Assembly (NCBI RefSeq): GCF_001610955.1
Contig: NZ_CP014335.1
Coordinates: 2,551,001 to 2,615,000 of the forward strand
DNA length: 64,000 nucleotides
Origin: Geobacillus thermoleovorans
GTDB lineage: Bacteria; Bacillota; Bacilli; Bacillales; Anoxybacillaceae
Direction: 5' to 3'
Each line of letters opens with the position of its first letter. Within the stretch, counting starts at the first letter, position 1. The position numbers and the translations under genes are program-made. Positions 49,806 through 60,178 of this stretch are shown piece after piece. The notes beneath the pieces were generated by a model that searched no databases, had not been told where the DNA came from, and was given only the letters and a program-made list of their open reading frames with translations.

Positions 49806-50123
49806 TTATGACACATGTTTGCCAACCAGCTGCACAAGCGCCTCTTTCGGCTGATAGCCGACCGCTTTGTCGACAAGCTGCCCATTTTTGAACAGAAGCA
49901 GCGTCGGGATGCTCATGACGCCGAACTTCGACGCTGTTTCTTGGTTTTCATCGACATTCACTTTGACGATTTTCACTTTGTCGCCCATTTCGCGGTCAAG
50001 CTCTTCCAGCACCGGAGCGATCATGCGGCACGGTCCGCACCATGGCGCCCAAAAGTCAACGAGCGTGAGGCCGTCTTTCGTTTCTGCGGCGAACGTTTGG
50101 TCAGTGGCGTTGACAATCGCCAT
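49806..50123 (-). CDS. trxA: Thioredoxin
   Basis: 105 residues, full thioredoxin fold. Active site WCGPC with C29 and C32; cis-proline in SIPTLLLF. General cytoplasmic disulfide reductant. The ATG at 50123 has GGGAGGG upstream; the longer frame runs into the promoter. Monocistronic between etfA and the accessory region. Confidence 0.97.
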   Translation of the reverse strand: MAIVNATDQTFAAETKDGLTLVDFWAPWCGPCRMIAPVLEELDREMGDKVKIVKVNVDENQETASKFGVMSIPTLLLFKNGQLVDKAVGYQPKEALVQLVGKHVS

Positions 50124-50160
50124 ATGGATTCCCTCCCATCTTCTTGAATGCTGCAAGCAA

Positions 50161-50169
50161 AGTATACCA
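50161..50169 (-). promoter_or_regulatory. Extended -10 promoter element of trxA
   Basis: Minus strand TGGTATACT, 37 bases ahead of trxA. -35 weak (TTCGCG with an 18-base spacer). Confidence 0.6.
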
Positions 50170-50239
50170 TGGAATGCATGTCGGCGCGAATGTTTTGCTT
50201 CGTTTCTACTATTCGCTTTTGCCGCGGAATTTATCCGTC

Positions 50240-50265
50240 AAAAAACGGACGGCTGCAGCCGCCCG
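50240..50265 (-). terminator. Terminator of the lcfA-fadR-etfBA operon
   Basis: Stem CGGGCGGCT / AGCCGTCCG round GCAGC (50265-50246) followed by TTTTTTGAC on the minus strand, 9 bases after etfA. Confidence 0.85.
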
Positions 50266-50274
50266 TGTTGTTCA

Positions 50275-51252
50275 TTACGAATGCACTTTCAGTTTTTTGA
50301 ACTCTTCGGTGAGGAGCGGAACGACTTCGAACAAATCGCCGACAATGCCGTAGTCCGCGACTTTAAAGATGTTGGCTTCCGGGTCTTTGTTAATGGCGAC
50401 GATGACTTTCGAGTTGGACATCCCCGCTAAATGCTGGATGGCGCCTGAAATGCCGCAAGCGATGTAAAGGTCCGGCGTGACGACTTTCCCCGTTTGCCCG
50501 ATTTGCAGCGAGTAGTCGCAATAGCCGGCATCGCACGCCCCGCGCGAAGCGCCGACCGCGCCGCCCAACACTTCGGCGAGCTCTTTGAGCGGCTTGAAGC
50601 CTTCGGCGCTTTTGACGCCGCGGCCGCCGGCGACGATCACTTTCGCCTCGGTCAAGTCGACGCCTTCCGCCGTTTTGCGGACGACTTCTTTGACAATTGC
50701 GCGCAAGTCTTTAATCTCGACGGCGAGCGCTTCCACGCTGCCTGTGCGCGACTCGTCGCGCTCAAGAGGCGCGATGTTGTTCGGACGCACCGTCGCAAAG
50801 ATGATGCCGCTTGTCACGATTTTCTTTTCAAACGCTTTGCCGGAGTAGATCGGACGGGTAAAGACGATGTTGCCGCCTGCCTCTTCGACGGCGACGACGT
50901 CGGAAACGAGGCCGGCGTCGAGCTTGATGGCCAATTTCGGCGACAAGTCTTTGCCGAGCGCCGTATGGCCGAAGACGATGCCTTCCGGCTGCTCTTTGTC
51001 AATCACGGCTTTTAACGCTTGCGAATAGCCATCTGATGTATAAAATTTCAAATTCGGATGTTCGATGACGACGACGCGGTCCGCACCGCGGTAAATGAGT
51101 TCGTTCGCATGCGCCTGCACTTGGTCGCCGACGAGCACCGAGACGACTTCCCCGCCTTCGGCGATCGTTTTGGCCGCTGCAATGGCTTCAAACGAAACGT
51201 TCCGCAGCGATCCATCCCGCACTTCTGCTAAGGTCAATACTTTACGTGCCAT
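50275..51252 (-). CDS. etfA: Electron transfer flavoprotein alpha subunit
   Basis: 325 residues. The C-terminal FAD-binding domain carries the ETF-alpha signature ([11 protein letters not shown]...[17 protein letters not shown], ~235-285). Passes electrons from acyl-CoA dehydrogenases to the quinone pool. AGGGGG before the ATG; follows etfB by 65 bases. Confidence 0.96.
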   Translation of the reverse strand: MARKVLTLAEVRDGSLRNVSFEAIAAAKTIAEGGEVVSVLVGDQVQAHANELIYRGADRVVVIEHPNLKFYTSDGYSQALKAVIDKEQPEGIVFGHTALGKDLSPKLAIKLDAGLVSDVVAVEEAGGNIVFTRPIYSGKAFEKKIVTSGIIFATVRPNNIAPLERDESRTGSVEALAVEIKDLRAIVKEVVRKTAEGVDLTEAKVIVAGGRGVKSAEGFKPLKELAEVLGGAVGASRGACDAGYCDYSLQIGQTGKVVTPDLYIACGISGAIQHLAGMSNSKVIVAINKDPEANIFKVADYGIVGDLFEVVPLLTEEFKKLKVHS

Positions 51253-51317
51253 GTTTCAGTCCCCCTATCCTTTGATTCCCCGTTGTGCTTCATCCGAACG
51301 CCGACAGCGGTTTCCGC

Positions 51318-52094
51318 TTATACCACTTTCGCTTCGGAGCGGAGCAGCTGAACGAGTTCCTTCACTTGATCGGCGATCTCGCCTTGCAAAATTTTGCCCG
51401 CTTCGCGCTTCGGCGGCAAGAACACTTCGATCGTTTTTGTTTTCGCTTCAACATCATCTTCCTCGAGGTCCAAATCGTCAAGCTCCAGCTCCTCAAGCGG
51501 TTTCTTTTTCGCTTTCATGATCCCAGGCAACGACGGATAGCGCGGTTCATTCAGCCCTTGTTGAGCGGTGACAAGGAGCGGCAGCGACGTTTCGATGATT
51601 TCCTCATCCCCCTCGACGTCGCGCACAACGGTCACTTTGCCGCCGTCGGCAATGTCGAGCTTCGTGATCGTCGTCACATACGGAATGCCGAGCAATTCCG
51701 CAACGCGCGGGCCGACTTGCCCGGAACCGCCGTCAATGGCGACGTTGCCGGCTAAAATCAAGTCCGGGTTTTTGTCTTTTAAGTATTCAGCGAGCACTTT
51801 CGCCGTCGTATATTGGTCTTGTTCTTCGACATCATCGTCAATGTTGATGAGCACCGCTTTATCGCAGCCCATGGCGAGCGCCGTGCGCAGCTCTTTTTCC
51901 GCTTCCTCGCTGCCGACGGTGACGACCGTCACTTCGCCGCCGTGTTTGTCGCGCACTTGAATCGCTTCTTCAATGGCGTATTCGTCGTACGGGTTGATGA
52001 TGAATTCTGCACCTTCCTCGTTGATCTTGCTGTTGACGATGGAAATTTTTTCCTCTGTGTCAAACGTCCGTTTCATCAACACAAAAATGTTCAT
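51318..52094 (-). CDS. etfB: Electron transfer flavoprotein beta subunit
   Basis: 258 residues with the AMP-binding ETF-beta domain (NPYDEYAIEEAIQVRD, DLILAGNVAIDGGSGQVGPRVAELLG). Partner of EtfA in fatty-acid beta-oxidation. The ATG at 52094 has GAGGAGGGG upstream; 65 bases after the enoyl-CoA hydratase gene. Confidence 0.96.
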   Translation of the reverse strand: MNIFVLMKRTFDTEEKISIVNSKINEEGAEFIINPYDEYAIEEAIQVRDKHGGEVTVVTVGSEEAEKELRTALAMGCDKAVLINIDDDVEEQDQYTTAKVLAEYLKDKNPDLILAGNVAIDGGSGQVGPRVAELLGIPYVTTITKLDIADGGKVTVVRDVEGDEEIIETSLPLLVTAQQGLNEPRYPSLPGIMKAKKKPLEELELDDLDLEEDDVEAKTKTIEVFLPPKREAGKILQGEIADQVKELVQLLRSEAKVV

Positions 52095-52159
52095 GTCGTT
52101 CCCCTCCTCGGTTTGGTCGAACATTGTTTCATGTTCCAACATTCAGATATTTACAGGGA

Positions 52160-52933
52160 TCATTTCCCTTTAAAGACAGGCGGCCGTTTTTCCAAAAACG
52201 CCTGCACGCCTTCTTTTGCATCCTCGGATACAAACACGCGGCCAAACCATTCCGCTTCCTCGCGCACTGCCTCGGCAAACGATTTTTCCTTCGCGGCGTT
52301 GAGCAGTTCAATCGTCGCACGGACGGAAAGCGGACTTTTGGCGGCGATCTTTTTCGCCAACGCTTTTGCTTCATCAAGAAGCCGCTCTTCCGGCACCGCC
52401 TTGTTGGCAAGCCCCCATTCAACCGCTTCGAGTCCGGTGATCGGCTCGCTCGTCCACATCATTTCCGCCGCTTTGCCAAAGCCGACGTAGCGCACAAGCC
52501 GCTGCGTGCCAGCAAATCCAGGGATGATGCCAAGCTGCAGCTCCGGAAGGCCGAGTTTGGCGTTTTCCGCCACCACACGAATGTGGCAGCTCATAGCCAG
52601 CTCCAACCCACCGCCTAATGCGGCGCCGTGAATCGCCGCAATGACTGGTTTGGAAAAGCGTTCGATCCGCTCCATCACGAGTTGGCCGTTGCGCGACAAG
52701 CCGGATGCCTCCTCGACGGAAGCGATGGACGTGAATTCTTTAATATCGGCGCCGGCTGAGAAAAACCGCCCCTCGCCATGAAGCAACACGACGCGCACGT
52801 CCGGGTCGGTCTCGAGCTCGTCCAACACGGTTGAAAGCTCTTTCAAAACCGCTGATGAAAGGGCGTTCGCCGGCGGCCGCGAAAACGTCACGACGGCGAC
52901 GAACTCCTCTTTCGCCAAACGAAAAAAGTCCAT
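52160..52933 (-). CDS. fadB: Enoyl-CoA hydratase/isomerase family protein
   Basis: 257-residue crotonase-fold enzyme. Oxyanion-hole segments FFSAGADIKEF (~60-70) and IHGAALGGGLELAMSCHIRV (~100-120) are present; the catalytic glutamate fits LPELQLGIIPGFAGTQRL. It is the beta-oxidation hydratase of the FadR operon; named fadB by position in B. subtilis (single-domain, not the E. coli type two-domain protein). The ATG at 52933 has GGGGAGAGG upstream. Confidence 0.92.
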   Translation of the reverse strand: MDFFRLAKEEFVAVVTFSRPPANALSSAVLKELSTVLDELETDPDVRVVLLHGEGRFFSAGADIKEFTSIASVEEASGLSRNGQLVMERIERFSKPVIAAIHGAALGGGLELAMSCHIRVVAENAKLGLPELQLGIIPGFAGTQRLVRYVGFGKAAEMMWTSEPITGLEAVEWGLANKAVPEERLLDEAKALAKKIAAKSPLSVRATIELLNAAKEKSFAEAVREEAEWFGRVFVSEDAKEGVQAFLEKRPPVFKGK

Positions 52934-52958
52934 GAAGCCTCTCCCCTTTCTGCCTTTC

Positions 52959-53546
52959 CTAACGTCCGGCGGCGCACCCTTTGACGAGCAGTTCGTACAC
53001 CGGATCGGCGAGGGCGGCCAAGTCATACTTTTGCTCGTTCATCACCCACGTCGTCACCGTTTCATCCAGGGTGCCAAAGATCATTTGCCGAGTGAGCCGG
53101 ACGTCTAAATCTTGGCGAAACTCCCCTTTTTCCATCCCCTCCATGATGATGCGGTCGATGAGCCGCAAATATCCTTTCAGCACCTCATTGATGCGATGGC
53201 GCAGCTCTTTGTTCGACTGGCGCAGCTCAAGCTGCGTCACGACCGCCATATGCGGATCAGCGGCGAGGGCGGAAAAATGAGTTTTCACCAATACATACAA
53301 TTTCTCTAGGGGGCTTGAAATTCCTTCTGTCTCTTGTTCAATTTTCTCGATGAACGCCCCCATCTTTTCCTGAAAAAGCGAAATTAAAATATCCTCTTTG
53401 TTTTTAAAATAAAGGTAGATCGTGCCGTCGGCGACACCGGCCTGCTTGGCGATTTTCGACACCTGTGCTTGATGGTAGCCGTGCTCGGCGATGACGACGA
53501 CGGCAGCGTCAATGATTTGCTTAAATTTCGGCTTTTCCCTCCGCAA
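52959..53546 (-). CDS. fadR: TetR-family fatty-acid degradation repressor FadR (YsiA)
   Basis: 195 residues: N-terminal helix-turn-helix (AEHGYHQAQVSKIAKQAGVADGTIYLYFKNKEDILISLF, ~20-60) and an acyl-CoA-binding C-terminal domain. In B. subtilis it represses beta-oxidation genes and is released by long-chain acyl-CoA. The start is a TTG at 53546 after AAAAGGAGAA. A perfect FadR-type operator lies 37 bases upstream, so the gene is probably autoregulated. Confidence 0.95.
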   Translation of the reverse strand: MRREKPKFKQIIDAAVVVIAEHGYHQAQVSKIAKQAGVADGTIYLYFKNKEDILISLFQEKMGAFIEKIEQETEGISSPLEKLYVLVKTHFSALAADPHMAVVTQLELRQSNKELRHRINEVLKGYLRLIDRIIMEGMEKGEFRQDLDVRLTRQMIFGTLDETVTTWVMNEQKYDLAALADPVYELLVKGCAAGR

Positions 53547-53582
53547 TATGGATTCTCCTTTTCTCACTTTCCATCCGCCAAA

Positions 53583-53600
53583 TGAATGAACCATCATTCA
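53583..53600. promoter_or_regulatory. FadR operator
   Basis: Perfect 7-4-7 inverted repeat TGAATGA-ACCA-TCATTCA, 16 of 18 matches to the consensus TGAATGAMTANTCATTCA. It begins 7 bases downstream of the -10 of the fadR promoter. Confidence 0.88.
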
Positions 53601-53605
53601 TATTT

Positions 53606-55306
53606 TCATTTTACGGGCAATTCTGCCGATTTGTCAAGCTTCTTTTTCTCCTCTTCCACCAACACGCGGCGCAAAATTTTGCCGACCGCCGTCTTCGGCA
53701 ATTCGCTGCGGAACTCGTAGATGCGCGGCACTTTGTAAGCAGCCAGGCGCTGGCGCATAAACGCGTCAAGCTCCTGTTCGCTGCACATCTCCCCCGGCTT
53801 TAACACGACGAACGCTTTCACCGTCTCGCCGCGGTACGGATCCGGAACGCCGATCACGGCCGCTTCCTGCACTTTCGGGTGCTCATACAGCGCTTCTTCG
53901 ACTTCGCGCGGGTAAATGTTGTAACCGCCGGCGATAATGACATCTTTCTTGCGGTCGACGATATAAAAATACCCACGCTCATCCATATATCCAATGTCAC
54001 CTGTATACAGCCATCCGTCGCGCAGCACTTGCTCGGTCTCTTCCGGACGATTCCAGTAGCCTTTCATCACTTGCGGCCCGCGCACGACGAGTTCTCCACG
54101 CTCTCCCGGCTTTGCTTCCTCACCCGTTTCCAAGGAAATGATTTTCGCGTCCGTATCCGGCCACGGAACGCCGATGCTTCCTTTCACCCGCTCCCCGTCC
54201 CAAAGGAAGTTGCTGTGGGTGACAGGGGACGCCTCGGTTAACCCATAGCCTTCAATCAACTTTCCGCCCGTCGCCCGTTCAAACTGCTCCTGCACCTCGA
54301 CCGGCAGCGGAGCGGAGCCGCTGATGCAGACGTTGATCGAGGATAAATCATATTTCGGCAAATCCGGATGGTTCAACAAAGCGATGTACATCGTCGGCGC
54401 GCCTGGGAACATCGTCGGCCGGGTGCGCTCGATTGCTTTTAATGTTTGCTTGACATCAAAGCGCGGGAGCAGCACCATTTTACTCGCCATCATCACGGAC
54501 AAATTCATCACCGTCGTCATGCCGTACACGTGGAAAAACGGAAGCACACCGAGCACCGTTTCTTTTCCTTTTTCGCATTTATACACCCAATGGGCGCACA
54601 TGAGCGTATTGGCGATCAAGTTGCGATGCGTCAACATGGCCGCTTTCGGATGTCCCGTCGTGCCGCCTGTATATTGCAGCAGCGCCACATCTTCCACCGG
54701 ATCGATGTCCACCCCGATCGGAGCGGTTTCCTTCTGACTGACGATCGTGCGGAACATATGAACGGTTTCGCTTTCCTCGATGCGGACGATGGGCATGTTT
54801 TGCTTCCGCTGCACAAGCGGATACAGCCATTTCTTCACCGTGGGCAAATAATCTTGCATTCTCGTGACAATCCAATGTTTGACCGGCGTCCTCCCTTTCA
54901 CCTTTTCCGCCTTTGGATACAGAAGATCCATCGTCACGAGCACCGAGGCGCCGCTGTCGTTCAGCTGGTATTCAAGCTCATACTCGGTGTAAAGCGGGTT
55001 CGTCTGCACGACGATGCCGCCGGCTAGGAGCGTCCCGTAGTAGCTGATGACCGCCTGCGGGCAGTTCGGCAGCATAATCGCCACCCGATCCCCTTTTTTC
55101 AATCCGATCGTCCGCAAATAATGCGCGAATGTCAATGCTTGCTCGTACAGCTCGCGAAACGTCATCGTCTTTCCGAAAAAGTCGATCGCCTCATGGTCTC
55201 CGAATTGTTCCGCCGTCTCCCGCAAATAGTCGGAAAGCGTTTTCTTTGGATAGTCGAGCGTGTGCGGAATCTCCGGCGGGTAGTGAGCAAGCCACGGTTT
55301 TTCCAT
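53606..55306 (-). CDS. lcfA: Long-chain-fatty-acid-CoA ligase
   Basis: 566-residue adenylate-forming enzyme that activates fatty acids. AMP-binding loop YTGGTTGHPKAAMLTH (~215-230), GYGLTEASP (~345), and the C-terminal lysine in ELPKTAVGKILRRVL are present. The ATG at 55306 has AAGGGGGG upstream. First gene of lcfA-fadR-fadB-etfB-etfA. I see no FadR box ahead of it; the operator lies between lcfA and fadR instead. Confidence 0.95.
   Translation of the reverse strand: MEKPWLAHYPPEIPHTLDYPKKTLSDYLRETAEQFGDHEAIDFFGKTMTFRELYEQALTFAHYLRTIGLKKGDRVAIMLPNCPQAVISYYGTLLAGGIVVQTNPLYTEYELEYQLNDSGASVLVTMDLLYPKAEKVKGRTPVKHWIVTRMQDYLPTVKKWLYPLVQRKQNMPIVRIEESETVHMFRTIVSQKETAPIGVDIDPVEDVALLQYTGGTTGHPKAAMLTHRNLIANTLMCAHWVYKCEKGKETVLGVLPFFHVYGMTTVMNLSVMMASKMVLLPRFDVKQTLKAIERTRPTMFPGAPTMYIALLNHPDLPKYDLSSINVCISGSAPLPVEVQEQFERATGGKLIEGYGLTEASPVTHSNFLWDGERVKGSIGVPWPDTDAKIISLETGEEAKPGERGELVVRGPQVMKGYWNRPEETEQVLRDGWLYTGDIGYMDERGYFYIVDRKKDVIIAGGYNIYPREVEEALYEHPKVQEAAVIGVPDPYRGETVKAFVVLKPGEMCSEQELDAFMRQRLAAYKVPRIYEFRSELPKTAVGKILRRVLVEEEKKKLDKSAELPVK
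53608..53637 (-). promoter_or_regulatory. Internal promoter of fadR-fadB-etfBA inside the lcfA 3' end
   Basis: TTGACA (53637-53632), 18-base spacer, TAAAAT (53613-53608) on the minus strand, overlapping the last codons of lcfA. Confidence 0.75.
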
Positions 55307-55357
55307 ATGCAATCCCCCCTTGCTTCTATTTTATTTTACTTTTTCTAATTTTTCATC

Positions 55358-55391
55358 AAAAAAAAGAACGCCGGGCTTGAACCGAGCGTTA
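55358..55391 (-). terminator. Terminator of the mutS2 downstream genes
   Basis: Stem AACGCTCGG / CCGGCGTT with one bulge (55390-55367) overlapping the stop of the small membrane gene, followed by TTTTTTTT on the minus strand. Confidence 0.8.
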
Positions 55392-55553
55392 CCAAAACCA
55401 GTACACCAAACCAACGAAGAAAAAGCACGCGCAGATGACAAACAAGATTTTCGCCAGCACATCGACCGATCGGTTGCGCACGGCCATATAGACGATGCTG
55501 GCGATCAAAAACAGCCCGACCGCAATCAACAACCATTTCACTACTGCGTTCAT
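55389..55553 (-). CDS. Small two-helix membrane protein, 54 aa
   Basis: 54 residues with two hydrophobic helices (VKWLLIAVGLFLIASIVYMAV and LAKILFVICACFFFVGLVYWF) separated by RNRSVD. GGGGAACAACGA before the ATG, 13 bases after the yshE-like gene; it probably ends the zapA-to-yshE operon. Family not recognised. Confidence 0.65.
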   Translation of the reverse strand: MNAVVKWLLIAVGLFLIASIVYMAVRNRSVDVLAKILFVICACFFFVGLVYWFW

Positions 55554-55566
55554 TCGTTGTTCCCCT

Positions 55567-55974
55567 TTACTGAATGCCTTCGCCGATGACAAACGACAAG
55601 CCGACGGAAATCACCATGGAAATCAAGCCGACGGCCCGGTTGTCATTGGCAATTTCGTCATCAATATTGAATTTCGGCGTCAAAAATTCGTAAATAAAGT
55701 ACGCGGCGAGCAGAAGCAAAAACCCGTACAGCCCCCAGCCAATCATCGACGGCAGCGACTCATGGCGGGCGAGCGCATAGCGAAAAATGTTGGCGATGCC
55801 GAAAATTTTCCCGCCGGTTGCCATCGCCACCGCCACATTGCCTTTGCGAATCTCTTCCCAGTTTTTGTACTTCGTCACCAATTCAAATACGGCTAAAAAG
55901 ACGACGATGCACAACACGGCGACGCTGAAATTGGCCGCCGTTTTCACCATGTCGTGCTCCCAAAACGACGCCAT
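55567..55974 (-). CDS. yshE: YshE-like membrane protein (DUF350)
   Basis: 135 residues, four hydrophobic helices; DUF350 hallmark ELVTKYKNWEEIRKGNVAVAMATGGKIFGIANIF and FLTPKFNIDDEIANDNRAVGLIS. Function unknown. Several ATGs are possible; 55974 has GGGGG at eight bases, while 55980 or 55992 would overlap the mutS2 stop more closely. Directly downstream of mutS2, as in B. subtilis. Confidence 0.85.
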   Translation of the reverse strand: MASFWEHDMVKTAANFSVAVLCIVVFLAVFELVTKYKNWEEIRKGNVAVAMATGGKIFGIANIFRYALARHESLPSMIGWGLYGFLLLLAAYFIYEFLTPKFNIDDEIANDNRAVGLISMVISVGLSFVIGEGIQ

Positions 55975-55988
55975 TGCCATCGCCCCCA

Positions 55989-58343
55989 TCATTTCAGTTC
56001 AACGATCGTCACCCCGGTGCCGCCTTCATTCGCCTCTCCGAACCGGAAGCTTTTCACCGCCCGGTGTTGTTTTAAAAACTGCTGCACTCCTTGGCGGAGC
56101 GCGCCCGTCCCTTTGCCGTGGATGATCGAAACGCGCGCATATCCGGCGAGCACGGCATCATCCAAGTATTTCTCAAGGCGAATGAGAGCATCTTCGTACC
56201 GTTCGCCGCGCAAGTCAAGCTCGAGGCTAACATGGGCGTCCTTGCCTTTCACCGTCGCAATCGGCGTCACATCTTTCGCCGGCGCGCTGCCGATATACTC
56301 CAAATCACGCTCATGAATTTTCATTTTCAAAATGCCGAGCTGCACTTGCCATTCGTCGTCCGACACTTTTTCGATCAAGTAGCCTTTTTGGTTGAGGCTC
56401 GTCACCTTCACTTCATCACCCGGCTGGAACACATGGCGTGAAGCAGCCTTTTTCGCCTTTTTCCGCTTCTCCACTTTCGGCATAGCGGCAGCGAGCCGCT
56501 GTTTCGCCTCGACGAGCTCATGCTCTTTCACTTCCGCCTGCTTTTCTTTTTGCAAGCGGCGCAGCTCGTGGATGATCCGCTCGGCTTCGCGTTCCGCGGC
56601 GCGGATGATGTCGGCTGCTTTTTGCGTTGCTTCCGCCAGCCGCTCCGCTTTTTCTTCTTCGAGCTCTTCCCATTTTTGTTCCCATTCGGCGCGCAGCCGC
56701 TCAGCCTCCTCCAGCGCCGCGCGCGCCCGCGCTTCATCTTCCTCCGCTTGCTTTTTGCTTCGTTCAAGCGACGCGATCATGTTTTCGACGTTATGGCTTT
56801 CGGCGCTCACTTGCGCTTTCGCCCGCTCGATGATGCGTTCATCAAGCCCAAGGCGGCGCGAAATATCAAAGGCGTTGCTGCGGCCGGGGATGCCGATCAA
56901 CAGTTTATACGTCGGGCGGAGCGTTTCGGTGTCAAACTCGACGCTGGCATTCACGACGCCGGGGCGGTTGTAGCCGTACGCTTTCAATTCGGGATAATGC
57001 GTCGTCGCCACCGTTCGCGCCCCGCGCCCGTGCACTTCATCCAAGATGGCGATGGCGAGCGCCGCCCCTTCCTGCGGGTCGGTGCCAGCCCCAAGCTCGT
57101 CAAACAGCACAAGGCTTTCACCATCGACATGGCGCAAAATGTCAACGATATTGACCATATGGGACGAGAACGTGCTCAAGCTTTGTTCGATCGACTGCTC
57201 ATCGCCGATATCGGCGAAAACGGAACGGAACACCGCCGCTTCCGATCCGTCGGCCGCCGGGATGAACAGCCCCGCTTGCGCCATGAGCGTCAACAAGCCG
57301 ATCGTTTTTAACGTCACCGTTTTTCCGCCGGTGTTCGGCCCGGTGATGACGATCGTCGTATAGTCGCCGCCCAATTCAATATCATTGGGCACCGCCTTTT
57401 CTTGATCCAGCAGCGGATGGCGTGCCTGCAAAAAACGAAGATAGCCTCGGCTATTGACCGCTGGCTTCGCGGCTTGCAACCGGCGGGCGTATTTCGCCTT
57501 GGCGAACGCAAAATCAAGCGCCGCGAGCGCTTCGACCGTCCGCGCAAGCGGCTCGGCCTGCTCAGCGACTTTTGCCGAAAGCTCGCGCAAAATGCGTTCG
57601 ATTTCTTGCTTTTCTTTCGCCCGCGCTTCGCGGAGCGCATTGTTCAACTCGACGACCGCCTGCGGTTCAATAAACAGCGTCGCCCCGGACGCCGACTGGT
57701 CGTGGACGATGCCGCCGTAGGCGCCGCGATACTCTTGTTTCACCGGGATGACATATCGGTCATTGCGGATCGTAATGATGGCGTCCGACAGCCGTTTTTG
57801 CGCCGACGGCGAGCGGATGATGCTCTCAAGTTTCTCGCGGATGCGCGCTTCCACTGACCGAATTTGCCCGCGCAGCGAGCGGAGGCGGTCGCTTGCGGCA
57901 TCCAGCACTTCGCCATGGTCATCGATCGAGCGGCGAACGTCATGCTCGAGTTCCGGCGCTTCAGCCAATGTGTCCGCATAACGGAAAAGCCGCTCAAGTC
58001 CGCCATGCTCGTCATAGAGACCCGCGATCAGCCGCTTCATTTGCCGGCTTGCGGCCGAGGTGGCCGCCACTTCAAGCAGCTCTTGCGGGCTGAGCGTGCC
58101 GCCGATCGCCGCCCGCTTGAGATGCGGACGGATGTCGACTACTCCGTCAAGCGGCACATAGCCAGCAAGCCGCAAAACAGCGGCGGCTTCATCCGTTTCG
58201 TCAAGCCAGGCGGCCACCTCCTCCAAGTCAGAAGACGGCATGAGAGCGTCGATTTTTTCCAAACCGAGCGGCGAGGACGCATGCTCAGCCAACTGCTCTT
58301 TCACTTTATCAAACTCCAAGGTGTGAAGCACTTTTGGTTGCAC
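55989..58343 (-). CDS. mutS2: Endonuclease MutS2
   Basis: 784 residues. Lacks the mismatch-binding N-terminal domain of MutS; has the core and clamp domains, ATPase with Walker A GPNTGGKT (~330) and signature region [32 protein letters not shown], a long coiled coil (~510-610), and a C-terminal Smr nuclease domain with [12 protein letters not shown] and [12 protein letters not shown]. It takes part in recombination control and in rescue of collided ribosomes in B. subtilis. GTG 58343 is chosen for GGGGG eight bases upstream; an ATG at 58367 overlaps polX. Confidence 0.95.
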   Translation of the reverse strand: MQPKVLHTLEFDKVKEQLAEHASSPLGLEKIDALMPSSDLEEVAAWLDETDEAAAVLRLAGYVPLDGVVDIRPHLKRAAIGGTLSPQELLEVAATSAASRQMKRLIAGLYDEHGGLERLFRYADTLAEAPELEHDVRRSIDDHGEVLDAASDRLRSLRGQIRSVEARIREKLESIIRSPSAQKRLSDAIITIRNDRYVIPVKQEYRGAYGGIVHDQSASGATLFIEPQAVVELNNALREARAKEKQEIERILRELSAKVAEQAEPLARTVEALAALDFAFAKAKYARRLQAAKPAVNSRGYLRFLQARHPLLDQEKAVPNDIELGGDYTTIVITGPNTGGKTVTLKTIGLLTLMAQAGLFIPAADGSEAAVFRSVFADIGDEQSIEQSLSTFSSHMVNIVDILRHVDGESLVLFDELGAGTDPQEGAALAIAILDEVHGRGARTVATTHYPELKAYGYNRPGVVNASVEFDTETLRPTYKLLIGIPGRSNAFDISRRLGLDERIIERAKAQVSAESHNVENMIASLERSKKQAEEDEARARAALEEAERLRAEWEQKWEELEEEKAERLAEATQKAADIIRAAEREAERIIHELRRLQKEKQAEVKEHELVEAKQRLAAAMPKVEKRKKAKKAASRHVFQPGDEVKVTSLNQKGYLIEKVSDDEWQVQLGILKMKIHERDLEYIGSAPAKDVTPIATVKGKDAHVSLELDLRGERYEDALIRLEKYLDDAVLAGYARVSIIHGKGTGALRQGVQQFLKQHRAVKSFRFGEANEGGTGVTIVELK

Positions 58344-58363
58344 GTATCTGACCCCCAGCTGAT

Positions 58364-60088
58364 TCATTTCTTTCGTTTGTCGTGCAAAAACTGTTGCAGC
58401 TTTTCAAGCGGCCATGTGTTGATGACCGTTTCCTTATGGATCCAACCTTTTCTTGCCGTCGCTACGCCGATCGCCATATCCTCGAGCATGTCCAAATGGT
58501 GGGCGTCCGTGTTGATGGCAATGTACACCCCCGCTTCCTGGGCTTTTTTCACGTAGGCCGCCGACAAGTCGAGCCGGTTTGGGTTGGCGTTTAACTCAAG
58601 CACCGTGTTCGTCTCCGCCGCCAGCTCGATGAGCCGCTCGATATCGACGTCATAGCCGTCGCGCTGGCCGATCAGCCTTCCGGTCGGATGAGCAATGACA
58701 TCGACGTACGGGTGGCGAAGCGCCGCCTCAAGCCGTTTCATGATCGTCTCGCGCGGCTGTTTGAACGCAGAGTGAATGGCGGCGATGACAAAATCAAGCT
58801 CCTTGAGCACGTCATCGTCGTAATCGAGCGTCCCGTCCGGCAAAATATCCATCTCAATGCCGGCCAAAATCGTAAAATCCGAATAGCGCGCGTTCAGCCG
58901 CTCAATTTCCTCGCGCTGGCGCCGCAACCGATCCGGGGTCAAGCCGTTGGCGACTTTCAAATAGTGCGAATGGTCGGTAATGGCGATATACCGATAGCCG
59001 CGGCGGCGGCACGCTTCGGCGAGCTCCTCGAGCGAACACGCGCCGTCGCTCCATGCCGAATGCATATGCAAGTCGCCTTGGATATCGTCAAAATGGACAA
59101 GTGGATCATCAGAAGAATATCGATCGACTTCCGTGCCATCTTCACGCAGCTCCGGCGGAATGTACGGCAGCCCGAAATGGGCGTAAAACGCCGATTCATC
59201 GGGGAACGTTTTCACCTTGCCTGTCGCTTGGTCTTCCACGCCATATTCGCTGATTTTCTCCCCGCGCTCTTTGGCGAGCTGGCGCATGCGCACATTATGG
59301 TCCTTCGATCCGGTAAAATGGTGAAGCGCGGTCGCAAACTCGTCCTCGCCGACGAGACGGAAATCAGCCGCAATTTCATCATCATACTGAAAAAGAAGCG
59401 ACACTTTCGTCTCCCCAGCGGCGAGCACTTCGCGGATGCGCTCAAAGCCGAGCAGCCCGTCGCGCACCTCGGCCGGACGATCGGTAGCGATGACATAATC
59501 CAAATCTTTCACCGTTTCGTTCAAGCGCCGCAAGCTGCCGGCCCGCGAGAAGCGAATCACGCCATCAAGACAAGCGAGCTGGCGTTCAATGTCCGCCGCG
59601 ATCGCGAGCACCCGGGCGAGCGGCAGCCGCTCGGGGCGTTTGCCTGCCTTTTCAATGGCCGCAAGCAGCTTTTCTTCCGTTTTCGCGCCAAAACCGGCAA
59701 GCGCGCGCACTTTTCCAGCCAAGCACGCTTCTTTCAATCCGTCCATATCGACAATGCCAAGCTCCTGATGCAGCTTGGCGATTTTTTTGCCGCCAAGCCC
59801 CGGCAGTTTGAGCAAGGCGAGCAGCGTCTCCGGAACATCGCGTTTTAGTTCATTCAGCACCGACGACGAGCCGCTCTTGATAAATTCGGTGATGATCGCC
59901 GCTGTGCTTTTGCCGATGCCAGGGATGGCGGTAAAGTCGCTAATTTCCGCGAGGCTCCTCTCATCCGCCTCCAACGCGCTTGCCGCCTTGCGGAATGCGT
60001 TCACTTTAAACGGATTCTCCCCTTTGATTTCCAAATATAACGCAATCGTTTCCAACAGGCGGATGACATCTTTTTTGTTTATGTCCAT
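58364..60088 (-). CDS. polX: DNA polymerase X family protein (PolX) with PHP domain
   Basis: 574 residues: N-terminal 8-kDa-like and HhH region ([32 protein letters not shown]), polymerase-beta-like domain with [19 protein letters not shown] (catalytic D pair), and a C-terminal PHP phosphoesterase domain ([19 protein letters not shown] ... AITDHSHY ... AHPTGRL). Gap-filling repair polymerase with 3'-5' nuclease activity. AGAGGGGACGG before the ATG at 60088. Confidence 0.95.
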   Translation of the reverse strand: MDINKKDVIRLLETIALYLEIKGENPFKVNAFRKAASALEADERSLAEISDFTAIPGIGKSTAAIITEFIKSGSSSVLNELKRDVPETLLALLKLPGLGGKKIAKLHQELGIVDMDGLKEACLAGKVRALAGFGAKTEEKLLAAIEKAGKRPERLPLARVLAIAADIERQLACLDGVIRFSRAGSLRRLNETVKDLDYVIATDRPAEVRDGLLGFERIREVLAAGETKVSLLFQYDDEIAADFRLVGEDEFATALHHFTGSKDHNVRMRQLAKERGEKISEYGVEDQATGKVKTFPDESAFYAHFGLPYIPPELREDGTEVDRYSSDDPLVHFDDIQGDLHMHSAWSDGACSLEELAEACRRRGYRYIAITDHSHYLKVANGLTPDRLRRQREEIERLNARYSDFTILAGIEMDILPDGTLDYDDDVLKELDFVIAAIHSAFKQPRETIMKRLEAALRHPYVDVIAHPTGRLIGQRDGYDVDIERLIELAAETNTVLELNANPNRLDLSAAYVKKAQEAGVYIAINTDAHHLDMLEDMAIGVATARKGWIHKETVINTWPLEKLQQFLHDKRKK

Positions 60089-60178
60089 GCCGTCCCCTCT
60101 CTTTCCAACATCACGGCCACATTCCAGCAAACATAGTCATGAATCGGTGAAAGCGTTTGTCGTCCTTCAAGCAGGTCA

